A DNA stretch of 37,211 nt from Paenibacillus hemerocallicola (lineage in GTDB: Bacteria > Bacillota > Bacilli > Paenibacillales > NBRC-103111). Under the pieces are notes generated by a model. It searched no databases. It saw nothing but the letters and a program-made list of their open reading frames with translations, and was not told where the DNA came from. Below, one piece after another: positions 25,970 through 34,301 of the stretch. The DNA is taken from positions 1-37,211 of the forward strand of contig NZ_VDCQ01000085.1 in assembly GCF_006265175.1 (NCBI RefSeq), given 5' to 3'. A program made the position numbers and the translations under genes. Each line of letters begins with the position of its first letter. Positions within the stretch are counted from its first letter, which is position 1.

Positions 25970-27091
25970 GTGGAACAGGGTAAAATCGCGCCGCGCCAGT
26001 TTACGATACTCGTCATCATGTTTATTATCGGAAGCTCGATTCTGCTCGTACCCGCCGCGCTCGGGGCTCAAGCCAAGCAGGATGCCTGGATATCGGCCAT
26101 ACTGGGCGTCGCCGTCGGCCTCGGAATCATCGTGTTATTGGCTGCCGCAGGGAGCCGGCTGCCGTCCGCATCGCTGACCGAGTCGTTGAAGGGGCTGCTC
26201 GGCAAATGGCTCGGGACGGTTGTTGCCATTTTCTTCGTTATCCATGCGTTTCTTCTCTCCGTATTCATGCTCCGGTATATCGGGGATTTCATGGCTACGC
26301 AAATTATGCCGGAGACGCCTGTCGAAGCGATTCATATCGTCTTTATTATTTTGGTCATTATGGCGGCAAAGCACGGACTGGAGACGTTTACCCGCTCGGC
26401 GGAAATTTTCTTGCCCTGGGTGCTGATCTTTTTATTCATTCTTACCCTTTTCGTGCTCCCCCAGATGAAGCTGGACAATTTGCTGCCGATCATGCATAAC
26501 GGATTCGCCCCCGTATTGAAGGGCTCTCTTCCGCTGATCGGCATCCCGTATTTGGAGCTCGTGCTGCTTCTGATGGTATACCCGCATGTGGACGATCCGT
26601 CCAAAAGGACGCGCGCCTTCCTGCTCGGCGGGACGATCGGAGGCATACTGATCATCCTCATCACGGTGCTGACCTTATCCGTACTCGGGCCGTATTTGAC
26701 CGTACGAAACATTTACCCCAGCTTCGCGCTGACCAAGAAAATCAATATCGGTTCATTTTTGCAGCGGATCGAGGCGCTGTTGGCGATCACGTGGTTTTTG
26801 ACCATTTATTTCAAAACGACCGTCACCTTCTACGTAACGGCTGTCGGGATCGCGCAAATATTCAAGCTGAAGCGGTATCAGTCCGTGCTCGCGCCTCTCG
26901 GCTTCCTTGCCGCCATCTATGCCCTGATCGTCTACCCGGATATCGTGTACGGGATCCGTTTCGCCGGAACGATATGGACTCCGTACGCTGCCGTATTCGG
27001 TTTGCTGCTGCCGCTCGTCCTTCTCGGCATAGCGATGCTGCGGAAAATCGGGGGATCGGGCAGGCGCAAGAAAGGCGCCGGTTCCCGCTAG
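25970..27091 (+). CDS. GerB-family germinant receptor permease-like subunit
   Basis: A 373-residue integral membrane protein of the amino-acid/polyamine/organocation superfamily, with about ten helices. The start QGKIAPRQFTILVIMFIIGS is typical of GerAB/YndE proteins. I prefer GTG 25970, where AGGGGGA is well spaced; ATG 25964 lies too close to it. B subunits bind the germinant. The C-terminus is short and basic. It is the last gene of the operon. Confidence 0.9.
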   Translation: MEQGKIAPRQFTILVIMFIIGSSILLVPAALGAQAKQDAWISAILGVAVGLGIIVLLAAAGSRLPSASLTESLKGLLGKWLGTVVAIFFVIHAFLLSVFMLRYIGDFMATQIMPETPVEAIHIVFIILVIMAAKHGLETFTRSAEIFLPWVLIFLFILTLFVLPQMKLDNLLPIMHNGFAPVLKGSLPLIGIPYLELVLLLMVYPHVDDPSKRTRAFLLGGTIGGILIILITVLTLSVLGPYLTVRNIYPSFALTKKINIGSFLQRIEALLAITWFLTIYFKTTVTFYVTAVGIAQIFKLKRYQSVLAPLGFLAAIYALIVYPDIVYGIRFAGTIWTPYAAVFGLLLPLVLLGIAMLRKIGGSGRRKKGAGSR

Positions 27092-27102
27092 AAACCGACG
27101 CC
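27074..27102. terminator. Weak hairpin between convergent operons
   Basis: GGCGCCGGTT pairs with AACCGACGCC with one mismatch and spans the gerB stop. No clear T-run follows. It may help termination of both the gerB and the transglutaminase transcripts, whose stops are only 20 nt apart. Confidence 0.3.
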
Positions 27103-27110
27103 CTATCCCC

Positions 27111-27962
27111 TTATTTCTCCAGAACCGTCACGCCGACGCGTACGTCCAGCGTATGGCGCCCTCCGCGGTACACGCCCTGCAGCGGACTGACGTCCGCATA
27201 ATCCCGTCCGGTGCCGACGCGGATATGGGAGCCGAGCGCTTCGACGTTGTTCGTCGGATCCAGGCCGACCCAGCCGATGCCGGGAATCATGACCTCTACC
27301 CAGGCATGCGTAGCCGCATCCCCGACAAACCCCGAATCTTCCCCTATGTACAAATACCCGCTTACGTAACGGGCCGGCACTCCCTGCGAACGCAGCACGC
27401 CGATCATGACGTGAGCGAAATCTTGACAGACGCCTTTTCCGAGCGCGTAGGCCTCGTTGGCCTTCGTATTTACGCTCGTCGCCTCTTTGTCGTAGGCGAA
27501 CGTATCGTGGATATGCTTCATCAGCTTCAAGGACAGACGTACCGGGTTGTCCGCGGAGCCCGCCTCGGCTATAATCGTCTCGATTTGCTCCTGCTCCATG
27601 AATGTGTACGGCGTTTCGTTCAGAAATGCCAAGTAATGCTGCCGGAATAAAGAAGAACGAAAAATATCTTGCATTTCCGGCGAATATTCCACCCTCCCGA
27701 TGTAAGGGCTGCGCTGCACGCTGACCATGGAAGTCGTCTTGACCGACAAGGTCCGGTGCTGCTCGGGAATAAAAAACGTCTCCACATGATTGCCCCACAA
27801 ATCCGTATACTCCTTGGACATGGACATCGGACTGATCTCCGACCGGTAGGTCAACAGCCTCTGGCACACATCGGTCCTCGGCTTCAGCCGGACGTGATTC
27901 AGACTCTGATCCACCGGGGCTTCATAATGAAACGTGTTCGTATGCTCGATCTTGAAAATCAT
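27111..27962 (-). CDS. Transglutaminase-like cysteine peptidase/transferase
   Basis: A 283-residue cytoplasmic protein: an N-terminal beta domain of the bacterial transglutaminase N type (about 1-90) and a transglutaminase-like core. The catalytic triad is visible as Cys179 in GKGVCQDFAH, His219 in ATHAWVEV and Asp235 in WVGLDPTNN. It is the last gene of a three-gene unit with an alpha-E protein (9-nt gap) and a circularly permuted ATP-grasp protein. This trio is widely conserved and was predicted by comparative genomics to make and cleave amide bonds in an unknown peptide or conjugate. No product is known here. Confidence 0.88.
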   Translation of the reverse strand: MIFKIEHTNTFHYEAPVDQSLNHVRLKPRTDVCQRLLTYRSEISPMSMSKEYTDLWGNHVETFFIPEQHRTLSVKTTSMVSVQRSPYIGRVEYSPEMQDIFRSSLFRQHYLAFLNETPYTFMEQEQIETIIAEAGSADNPVRLSLKLMKHIHDTFAYDKEATSVNTKANEAYALGKGVCQDFAHVMIGVLRSQGVPARYVSGYLYIGEDSGFVGDAATHAWVEVMIPGIGWVGLDPTNNVEALGSHIRVGTGRDYADVSPLQGVYRGGRHTLDVRVGVTVLEK

Positions 27963-27971
27963 GAATACGGA

Positions 27972-29060
27972 TCACTCCTGTATGCACATCGTCGCCTCGG
28001 TTCCGGCCGACCCGCCCGACTGCAGCTTGTCGGTCAACAGCGCGCCGACCGTATTGCAGTTATCCTGCACCCGGTCCAGAAATCGCTCGAGATCGTCCAG
28101 CGGCCAATCTCCGATGCGGACTTCTCCGAACAACCCGTTCAGCCCGGTTAGCGCTTCGATCAGCTGTCCCGAATACAGCGATACGCCTTCTTCGTCCAGC
28201 CGGTCGATCCCTTGGATGACATGATCGACGCAGTAGCGGATGGAGCGCGGAAAAGCGGGATCGGCGATCAAAAAGCCCAGCACGTCCTGCGGGTTCATGT
28301 ACGGCGGGTACTGCCTCAGAAAAGCATCGTACCCGCCCACCAGCTCGAGCGCCGTAAGCCAATGATAATATTGGCGGGAATGCGGCCATTCCTCGGGCTT
28401 CGTCGCATTGGTGCAAACGACGTTCAGAATGCGGGCGGTTTTCTCGGCGCGTTCGAGCCATTTGCCGATTTGCAAAAACAAATACGACTCGCCACGGGGC
28501 ATCAACGAATCGATGACGCCATGCGTCGTGAACGAGCCTTGCTTGACCGACTGGAGAAACGCATGGAAATCGCGCGGCACGGCGCCGTCTCCGTCGGCTT
28601 GGCGAACGTTCCAATACATCTCGTTCAACGCCTCCCACAATTCGTGGGGGAGCGCGTCCCTCGCCGATCTCGCATTGTTGCGGGCATTGGCCACGCAATT
28701 CAGGATCGAATTCACGTTATCCCCGGACACGGTCAAATACGTTACGATCGCGCCCGCCTCCAAGGCGGTATGCTTGCTCCGGTACTCGGAGAACGACGCG
28801 CATATTTCCAGCAAATCCTCCCACTCGCCTTCGGCCCTATCTGCTGCCTCCAGCCCTGCGGCCGCTTCCCGCTGCGCGGCTTCCCCGACCCGCATTTCCT
28901 CGGGCAAAAGCGATTCGGATCCTGCCGGTTCGCCGGCGGCGGCCGCATTCCACGACTCCGGAAGCCGCCCCAGCCTTGCGGCGATGATGCGCGAGTTATT
29001 CTCCGCGCGCTCGATGTTGCGCGCCATCCAGTACAGCGTCTCGGCCACACGGCTCAGCAT
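27972..29060 (-). CDS. Alpha-E domain protein (DUF403)
   Basis: A 362-residue all-alpha protein starting MLSRVAETLYWMARNIERAE, the hallmark of the family. Residues about 45-105 form an Ala/Glu-rich insertion (AAAAGEPAGSES onward) that is probably a disordered or helical extension. The remainder is helical with family segments such as YLFLQIGKWLERAEKTARIL. The start ATG 29060 overlaps the end of the ATP-grasp gene by 7 nt, so the two are probably translated in coupled fashion. It is a partner of the ATP-grasp and transglutaminase proteins; its biochemical role is not known. Confidence 0.85.
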   Translation of the reverse strand: MLSRVAETLYWMARNIERAENNSRIIAARLGRLPESWNAAAAGEPAGSESLLPEEMRVGEAAQREAAAGLEAADRAEGEWEDLLEICASFSEYRSKHTALEAGAIVTYLTVSGDNVNSILNCVANARNNARSARDALPHELWEALNEMYWNVRQADGDGAVPRDFHAFLQSVKQGSFTTHGVIDSLMPRGESYLFLQIGKWLERAEKTARILNVVCTNATKPEEWPHSRQYYHWLTALELVGGYDAFLRQYPPYMNPQDVLGFLIADPAFPRSIRYCVDHVIQGIDRLDEEGVSLYSGQLIEALTGLNGLFGEVRIGDWPLDDLERFLDRVQDNCNTVGALLTDKLQSGGSAGTEATMCIQE

Positions 29061-30520
29061 ACGAGGCCGCCCCTTTCCTGGAGCACCCATGTGTCTTTGC
29101 CTCCGCCGCCCTGCGACGAGTTGACGACGAGCGAGCCTTCCTTCAGCGCTACCCTCGACAGCCCTCCGGGCAGCACGTGCGTGCTCTGCCCATGCATGAC
29201 GAATACGCGCAGGTCGATATGGCACGGATAGACGCGATCATCGTCATGGTGATAGGTCGGCGCCCGGGACAGCTTGACCGTAGGCTGAGCGATATATTGC
29301 TCCGGGCTCGCCATTATTTTGGCCCGGAACCGCTCGAGCTCCTCCTCCGAGGCATGGGGGCCGATCAGCATGTCATAACCTCCGGAGGCGCCGACATTTT
29401 TGATGACCAGCTGATCCATTCGCTCGAATACGAACTCCCGCTGCTCGGGATCGTGCAGCTGCAGCGTCGGCACGTTCGGGATTACCGGCTCCTCGTTCAA
29501 GTAGTATTTGATCATGTCCGGAACGTAGGCATATACCCCCTTATGGTCCGCCACCCCGTTGCCGATTCCGTTCAAGATGGAGACGTTGCCCCGGCGGTAC
29601 GCTTCGAACAGACCGGGCACGCCGATCATCGAGTCCGGCCGGAACGTCAGCGGGTCCAAATAATCGTCGTCGATGCGCCTGTATATAATATCGACCCGCC
29701 TCAAGCCGCGAATCGTTTTCTCGTATACGCAATGATCCCGCACGACCAGATCGCTCGATTCCACCAGCTCGATGCCCATTTGCTGCGCCAGAAAGACGTG
29801 ATCGTAATAAGCCGAGTTGTACGCTCCCGGCGTCAGCAGCACCGCGGTCGGGCAGCCCGGACCGCGAAAGCGGACCGGCGCATGGCCCAGCATCGTTTCG
29901 TGCAGGACACCGAGCTGATGCTCGAGCGAGGTGATCTTCTGGCGGCGGAACAGCTCGGGAAATACCTGGCGCATGATATTGCGGTTCTGATACACGTAGG
30001 AAAGCCCGGACGGATTCCGCAGATTGTCCTCCAGCACGCGGTATTCCCCGAACTCGTCGCGAATGAGATCGATGCCCGCGAGGAAGATGCGGTTGTTGCG
30101 GGGCACGTCCTGCCCACTCGCGCAAGCCGGGTTATAATACGGATTGTTATGTACGAGACGGGCCGGTACGATATCGTCCTTGACGATCAACTGGTGCCCG
30201 TATACATCCTCCAGAAAGCAATCCAACGCCCGCACCCGCTGGACCATCCCCTGCTCGATCCTTCTCCACTTGTCGGAGGGCACTATAATCGGAATCGGAT
30301 CGAAGGGCATCGTCCGCTCCGACCCGGCATCGTCGCTATATACGGTAAAGGTGACGCCTTGGCGCAGAAAACGGCGCTGCGCCGTCTCGTGCTTGCGGCG
30401 CAGCTCGTCGGAGGACAACCGATGCAAGGTCCGGTAAACCGTCTCGTAGTGCGTTTTCGGCGTCCCGCAAGGCTCCAGCATTTCATCGTAAAAAGACCCG
30501 GTTTCATATAACATGTGCAT
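29054..30520 (-). CDS. Circularly permuted ATP-grasp protein
   Basis: A 488-residue predicted amide-forming ligase. Recognisable segments are FDPIPIIVPSDKWRRIEQGM, NRIFLAGIDLIRDEFGEYRV, LEDNLRNPSGLSYVYQNR, LTPGAYNSAYYDH, LNGIGNGVADHKGVYAYVPD and VIKNVGASGGYDMLIGP, which match DUF404/DUF407 (CP_ATPgrasp) proteins. I prefer ATG 30520, preceded by GGGAGGAG about 11 nt upstream; ATG 30565 in frame has no RBS. It heads the three-gene unit with alpha-E and transglutaminase partners. ATP-grasp chemistry activates a carboxylate for condensation with an amine; the substrate is unknown. Confidence 0.88.
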   Translation of the reverse strand: MHMLYETGSFYDEMLEPCGTPKTHYETVYRTLHRLSSDELRRKHETAQRRFLRQGVTFTVYSDDAGSERTMPFDPIPIIVPSDKWRRIEQGMVQRVRALDCFLEDVYGHQLIVKDDIVPARLVHNNPYYNPACASGQDVPRNNRIFLAGIDLIRDEFGEYRVLEDNLRNPSGLSYVYQNRNIMRQVFPELFRRQKITSLEHQLGVLHETMLGHAPVRFRGPGCPTAVLLTPGAYNSAYYDHVFLAQQMGIELVESSDLVVRDHCVYEKTIRGLRRVDIIYRRIDDDYLDPLTFRPDSMIGVPGLFEAYRRGNVSILNGIGNGVADHKGVYAYVPDMIKYYLNEEPVIPNVPTLQLHDPEQREFVFERMDQLVIKNVGASGGYDMLIGPHASEEELERFRAKIMASPEQYIAQPTVKLSRAPTYHHDDDRVYPCHIDLRVFVMHGQSTHVLPGGLSRVALKEGSLVVNSSQGGGGKDTWVLQERGGLVC

Positions 30521-30745
30521 GATCGATTCGGCTCCTCCCGATACATGGATAAACTTTACATTCATTCATTACCCGTTCCGGAGACCGATTAAACAAACCG
30601 TGCGTCCGGCCCGTCCGAAGTATCGGCGGCGGCGGCGACTCGGGAGCTGACGCAAACGGGTATAAGCCGTCCCCGCGGAAAGGACGGCTGTGCGGAAGCC
30701 GGTCACGGCTCGTCCGCTTGTATGTGGTTTTAGATTGGATTCGGC

Positions 30746-30805
30746 ATGCCGGCCGCCTACTTCAGAGAATCTGCGATGCCGGCCGCCTACTTCAGAGAAT
30801 CTGCG
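30746..30805. repeat. Perfect 30-bp tandem duplication over a gene end
   Basis: Two identical 30-bp copies (30746-30775 and 30776-30805) each encode, on the minus strand, the last codons GIADSLK and a TAG stop of the chemoreceptor-like gene. Only the upstream copy's stop (30787) is used. It looks like a recent slippage event. Confidence 0.9.
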
Positions 30806-31668
30806 ATGCCGGTCAGCCTTTCCGCCAATCCCGCTACCTCGCCGACGGCTTCGACCATTTGCCGGGTCGCCGCCGCCTGCTCGTTGCTCTTCCTGGCGCT
30901 GTCCTCGGAGGCCGACGTGATCGCCTTCATCTTGTAGCCGATTTGCCCGGTCAACTCGGCGATTTTCTCGGCGTTCTCCTTGGACTGCGCCGACAGCTTG
31001 CGGATTTCCTCGGCGATGACCGCGAAGCCCCGCCCGTGCTCCCCGCTTCGGGCCGCCTCGATGCTCGCGTTCAAGCCGAGAATGTGCGTCTGGGACGCCA
31101 CGTTGCGGATAAAGTCCAGCATCGAGCCGATCTGCCCGGAAATATGCTGCACTTCCTTGATTTGCGAGGCCAGGTGACGCTCGTTCGTATCGATTTCGCC
31201 CGCCGAGGCGGCGATCCGTCCGATGCCGGCCGTAATGCCGTCCGCGTTAAGCTGCAGCGCGGCCGACACCTCCTGCAAATCGTGGCCGATCCGCTGGACC
31301 AGCTCCCGGTTCATGCCGCGGATTCGCGTCGACAAGCCTTTCATGACCCGCCATGCCAGCCCGCCGTCCTCCAGCATCAGTCTGCGGAACGCCTCCTCGT
31401 GCAGCAGCGCCAATCTCACCTCTCCCGCCGCCACCGCCGTGCCGCTGCGGGGCAATCCTTCGAGCAGCGACATTTCGCCGAAGAAATCGCCTTTGCCGAA
31501 TTTCGCCACCGGGATGCGGTTGCCGTCTTGCTCCAAAACCAATTCCACCGTGCCCTCCAGCACGACATACATATGCTCGCCGGCGTCCCCCGTGCGGAAC
31601 AGCACGTCCCCGCGCCGTTTGCTCACGACCTTTCCGGCGTCGATCATCGCTTGCTCGTTCAGGTCCAT
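30787..31668 (-). CDS. Soluble cyclic-nucleotide-binding/chemoreceptor signalling fusion
   Basis: A 293-residue protein without membrane helices. Residues about 12-115 form a Crp-type cyclic-nucleotide-binding fold ([20 protein letters not shown], then [20 protein letters not shown]). A linker helix leads to a short chemoreceptor signalling coiled coil (about 150-293) with the conserved hairpin tip [20 protein letters not shown] and [15 protein letters not shown]. There is no HAMP domain or methylation-site bundle. I prefer ATG 31668 (GAGG upstream); ATG 31686 is an alternative. It probably passes a cytoplasmic signal to CheA/CheW or acts as a stand-alone scaffold. Whether a nucleotide binds is not certain. 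The C-terminal codons are tandemly duplicated. Confidence 0.82.
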   Translation of the reverse strand: MDLNEQAMIDAGKVVSKRRGDVLFRTGDAGEHMYVVLEGTVELVLEQDGNRIPVAKFGKGDFFGEMSLLEGLPRSGTAVAAGEVRLALLHEEAFRRLMLEDGGLAWRVMKGLSTRIRGMNRELVQRIGHDLQEVSAALQLNADGITAGIGRIAASAGEIDTNERHLASQIKEVQHISGQIGSMLDFIRNVASQTHILGLNASIEAARSGEHGRGFAVIAEEIRKLSAQSKENAEKIAELTGQIGYKMKAITSASEDSARKSNEQAAATRQMVEAVGEVAGLAERLTGIADSLK

Positions 31669-31891
31669 CACGTTTTCCTCTCCCATGCCGCCGCCGATTG
31701 GCCGCCGCTGCGCTGCGCTTAGAGACTGCACACGCCTGACCCGATCCCCTGTTTAACAGTCGGCAGTTTTTGTCAACACCTATCATAGCACATGGGGAAA
31801 CGGTCGAGATAGAAGCGGAACGGCCGTTAACCAAAAAGAAATAATCAGGTCGCAGCGAAGCGGCGATTGTGCAAAATCCGTTATAACGAAA

Positions 31892-31986
31892 CGTTCCATG
31901 GAACGGCGCCGGACAATGCGTTATGATGAAATCACCTTAGGAAAGGAGTGATGCTCAAAATGACAAACAAGGTGATTTCGGTTTAA
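31892..31986 (+). promoter_or_regulatory. Palindrome, -10 box and RBS-enclosing hairpin of a tiny transcription unit
   Basis: CGTTCCATGGAACG (31892-31905) is a perfect 14-bp palindrome at the -35 position of a consensus TATGAT (31922-31927), so a regulator or an unusual sigma factor probably acts here. The transcript would contain GAAATCACCTT (31928-31938) pairing perfectly with AAGGTGATTTC (31969-31979), with the AAAGGAG RBS in the loop. A second palindrome, TTTCGGTTTAAACCGAAA (31976-31993), overlaps the right arm and could form a competing stem. Confidence 0.6.
31960..31986 (+). CDS. Possible 8-codon peptide MTNKVISV
   Basis: ATG 31960 lies 11 nt after AAGGAG and encodes MTNKVISV, then TAA. 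An in-frame ATG at 31951 would give 11 residues but lies only 2 nt from the RBS. The frame is enclosed by a -10 box and a strong terminator, with no other gene downstream on this strand. It may be a regulatory mini-ORF in a small RNA or a true micropeptide. Confidence 0.35.
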   Translation: MTNKVISV

Positions 31987-31999
31987 ACCGAAACAGACC

Positions 32000-32037
32000 G
32001 ACCCCGGCGATCCGTCGCCGGGGTCTCTGCTTTTTTT
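32000..32037 (+). terminator. Strong intrinsic terminator of the tiny unit
   Basis: GACCCCGGCGA, loop TCCG and TCGCCGGGGTC form a perfect 11-bp GC-rich stem, followed by TCTGC and seven T. The terminator ends a transcript of only about 100 nt. Confidence 0.92.
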
Positions 32038-32249
32038 CCGCGACAACATCATTCGCGTACAGAGCACATGTACCGCATGAGCGGTGAAAGCCGACTGTCT
32101 TCGCCGCTTTTCGCACCGCGCGCCGCTCCCGTCCCGCGGTGTTTCGCTGCATGACGGAGGGCGGTCGACCCCCTGGTCGCTTGCGGACCGCGAATCCATC
32201 CAATAACGGAACCGGCGTATGCTATTGCCTCGAGTTCCTCCGGTTGTTT

Positions 32250-32392
32250 GCAAAATAAAGGAAAACCGTTCCGCTATTCCGCAGTTCGCTCCCCATTTTC
32301 ACCCTGAAAAATCGAAGTAACGGAAGCCAGTTCCGTTATCTTCAAGCGTGCAGCGGAAATTGGGGCAATAGCGGAATACAGTTCCTCTATTT
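32250..32392. repeat. Second copy of the palindrome-rich 145-bp element
   Basis: Three imperfect palindromes (32253-32280, 32315-32342, 32366-32392) show the same order, orientation and spacing (62 and 51 bp) as those at 15575-15712, with related sequence between them. The interval 32038-32249 holds no gene I can support. Confidence 0.8.
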
Positions 32393-32453
32393 ACGGCCAC
32401 ACGCTGCATCAACAGGCTTTCAGGTTGCATGCGGATGATGCCGCCGCAGTTTT

Positions 32454-32705
32454 TTATTCCCGCAAAGCGTCTCTCAGCCGGCTCGACATGACGCCGGCCT
32501 GAGCGGTGCGCAGCTTGCGCATGTCCAGCTTCAGCCTATCGTTCTCGGCTTGAAGCCGTTCCGCGTTCTCCCGCTCGGCGGCTTCGCGGCGCTCCAAGCC
32601 GTCCACCAGCCGCAGCAGCTCCTCGCGCTCCCCGTCTCTATCCTCGGGCAGCCGCCTTAGAACCGCACGTATCGTATCGTAGTCGTTATGGCTTGAGTCG
32701 TTCAC
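32454..32705 (-). CDS. Small coiled-coil protein of unknown function
   Basis: An 83-residue acidic and Arg-rich protein. After a short start (NDSSHNDYDTIRAVLRRLP), residues about 22-65 are a continuous coiled coil (LLRLVDGLERREAAERENAE). I prefer GTG 32705, where AGGGGG lies 6 nt upstream; ATG 32711 is directly adjacent to that sequence. There is no membrane segment. I do not recognise a family; it could be a small cell-envelope or spore scaffold protein. Confidence 0.6.
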   Translation of the reverse strand: MNDSSHNDYDTIRAVLRRLPEDRDGEREELLRLVDGLERREAAERENAERLQAENDRLKLDMRKLRTAQAGVMSSRLRDALRE

Positions 32706-32913
32706 AGTCATCCCCCTGCACCGGCTTCGCAAAAGCTTCGGTTATCGTTCCATCTATTGTACCACCCGCATGCACGCGATGCACCCCGCTGCCGATATCC
32801 ATCCGTCGCTCTCTCGGCGCGACGAGAAGAAGCCTCCCGTCCCTCTGCTGTCGAGGTTGGAAGGCTTCTGCCCGGTTATGCGAGGCTGACGTTTTACGGT
32901 CCGCTTAGCATAT

Positions 32914-33057
32914 TTATTGCTTAGACTCCGTTTTGGACGGCGTTCCCGGATCGACAGGATCGCCGCATACGCACTTATTCTGGTTCATGCAGCCGCCGAG
33001 CAGCAAGACCGCCGCCAACGATGCGGCAACAGCCAGCTGCTTCCATTTTCCGAACAT
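32914..33057 (-). CDS. Small lipoprotein, 47 residues
   Basis: ATG 33057 with GGGAGG 10 nt upstream opens a 47-residue frame. It begins MFGKWKQLAVAASLAAVLLL and continues GGC, a lipobox with Cys23 as lipidation site. The mature part is only about 25 residues, polar, with a CVC pair (Cys29, Cys31) followed by GDPVDPGTPSK. The protein is probably an envelope-anchored micro-lipoprotein; the Cys pair might bind metal or be redox active, but nothing proves it. An imperfect hairpin, AGAAGCCTCC with GGAAGGCTTCT (about 32829-32870), lies after it. Confidence 0.65.
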   Translation of the reverse strand: MFGKWKQLAVAASLAAVLLLGGCMNQNKCVCGDPVDPGTPSKTESKQ

Positions 33058-33223
33058 TCGTTCCCATCCTCCCGCCCCCGATGTTCCCGCTGCTTAGCCC
33101 TGTACGGGAATCGCCATTTCGCTTAACGATCCTTCCTACATATGGACGCTAAACACGGGCGCAAGGTTGCCGGAGACGAGCATATCGCGAATTTCGGCAA
33201 GTCTTACCTCCGCTCCCAGCGGA

Positions 33224-34249
33224 TCAAAACGCTCGGGCATACTGCTTCGGAGCCGGAATCGCCTCTTTGCCGGCTACGGCTTGAACCGCGTGGATCGCCC
33301 AATACGGATCGCGCAGCATGCCGCGCGCCACTCCGACCAGATCGGCGTCCTCGTTCGCTACGGTAGCATCGGCCAAAGCCGGATTGTCGAGCATCCCCAC
33401 GGCGATAACGGGAACGTCCAGCGTTTCTTTGAACGCACGCGCATACGGTACTTGGTAGCCGGCATAGTTGCCCGGCTTGCGCTTGCCCGCCGGCCCTTCC
33501 CCACCGGTCGAGACGTGGAACATGTCGACGCCCGCTTCCCGGTATTTGCGGGCGATTTCGAGCGAATGGTCGAGGTCGTACCCGCCGTCGATATATTCGA
33601 TTGCGGAAATGCGCAAGATGAGCGGCATGTCTGCCGGCATTACGCTTTTCACCGCACGGATCACCTCTACCCCGAACAAGGACAAATCTTGGCCGTATTC
33701 ATCCTCTCTCTTGTTCAGCGCCGGAGAATGAAATTGATGGATCAAATAGCCGTGCGCGCCGTGAAGCTCGATCGTATCTACGCCGGCGGCGATCGCCCTG
33801 CGGGCGGCATCGCGGAATTTGGCGACCATCGCCATCGTTTCTTCCGTCGTCAAGGCGCGCGGCGTCTTCGAATTGGAATCGACCGGAATCGCCGACGGGG
33901 CGACCGGCACTTCGGCATCCTCGGCTTTCCGTCCCGCATGGGCAATCTGGATGCCGATCTTGGCGCCGTGCGATTGAACCGCGCTCACGATCCGGGCATA
34001 TGCCGGGATATGGTCGTCGGACCATAAGCCCAAGTCGTAATCGGATATGCGGCCGTCCGGCTCCACATCCGTCATTTCGATAATGACCAGCCCCGCGCCG
34101 CCGACCGCTCTGGAAGCGTAATGCACGTAATGCCAATCGTTCGGCTTCCCGTCCTTGGCCGTAACCGAATATTGACACATCGGAGGCATGACGATCCGGT
34201 TGCGCAGCTGCAGGCTTTTGTATGAGAATGGGGTGTTCAGTCGGTTCAT
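33224..34249 (-). CDS. namA: NADPH dehydrogenase, old yellow enzyme family
   Basis: A 341-residue FMN-dependent TIM-barrel ene-reductase of the YqjM/NamA class. Diagnostic residues are Cys25 and Tyr27 in PPMCQYS (YqjM Cys26 and Tyr28), the His163/His166 pair in ELHGAHGYLIHQF, and the FMN-binding segments IQIAHAGRK and GVARGMLRDPYW. The start ATG has AAGGAGG upstream. The enzyme reduces electrophilic alkenes, quinones and nitro compounds and helps detoxification. It is divergently arranged with an HxlR-type regulator that probably controls it. Confidence 0.93.
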   Translation of the reverse strand: MNRLNTPFSYKSLQLRNRIVMPPMCQYSVTAKDGKPNDWHYVHYASRAVGGAGLVIIEMTDVEPDGRISDYDLGLWSDDHIPAYARIVSAVQSHGAKIGIQIAHAGRKAEDAEVPVAPSAIPVDSNSKTPRALTTEETMAMVAKFRDAARRAIAAGVDTIELHGAHGYLIHQFHSPALNKREDEYGQDLSLFGVEVIRAVKSVMPADMPLILRISAIEYIDGGYDLDHSLEIARKYREAGVDMFHVSTGGEGPAGKRKPGNYAGYQVPYARAFKETLDVPVIAVGMLDNPALADATVANEDADLVGVARGMLRDPYWAIHAVQAVAGKEAIPAPKQYARAF

Positions 34250-34301
34250 TTCCTAATTCCTCCTTGGATTGCATCGAAAAATAGTGTTTCCTACAAGGGA
34301 T

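Noticed and set aside
30663-30691. Terminator of the chemoreceptor-like gene (AGCCGTCC/GGACGGCT hairpin)
   Set aside because: No T-run on the required strand and more than 90 nt from the stop.
31899-31923. Extracytoplasmic-function sigma promoter (TGGAAC...CGTTA)
   Set aside because: The spacing is only 14 bp, too short for known SigW/SigX-type promoters.
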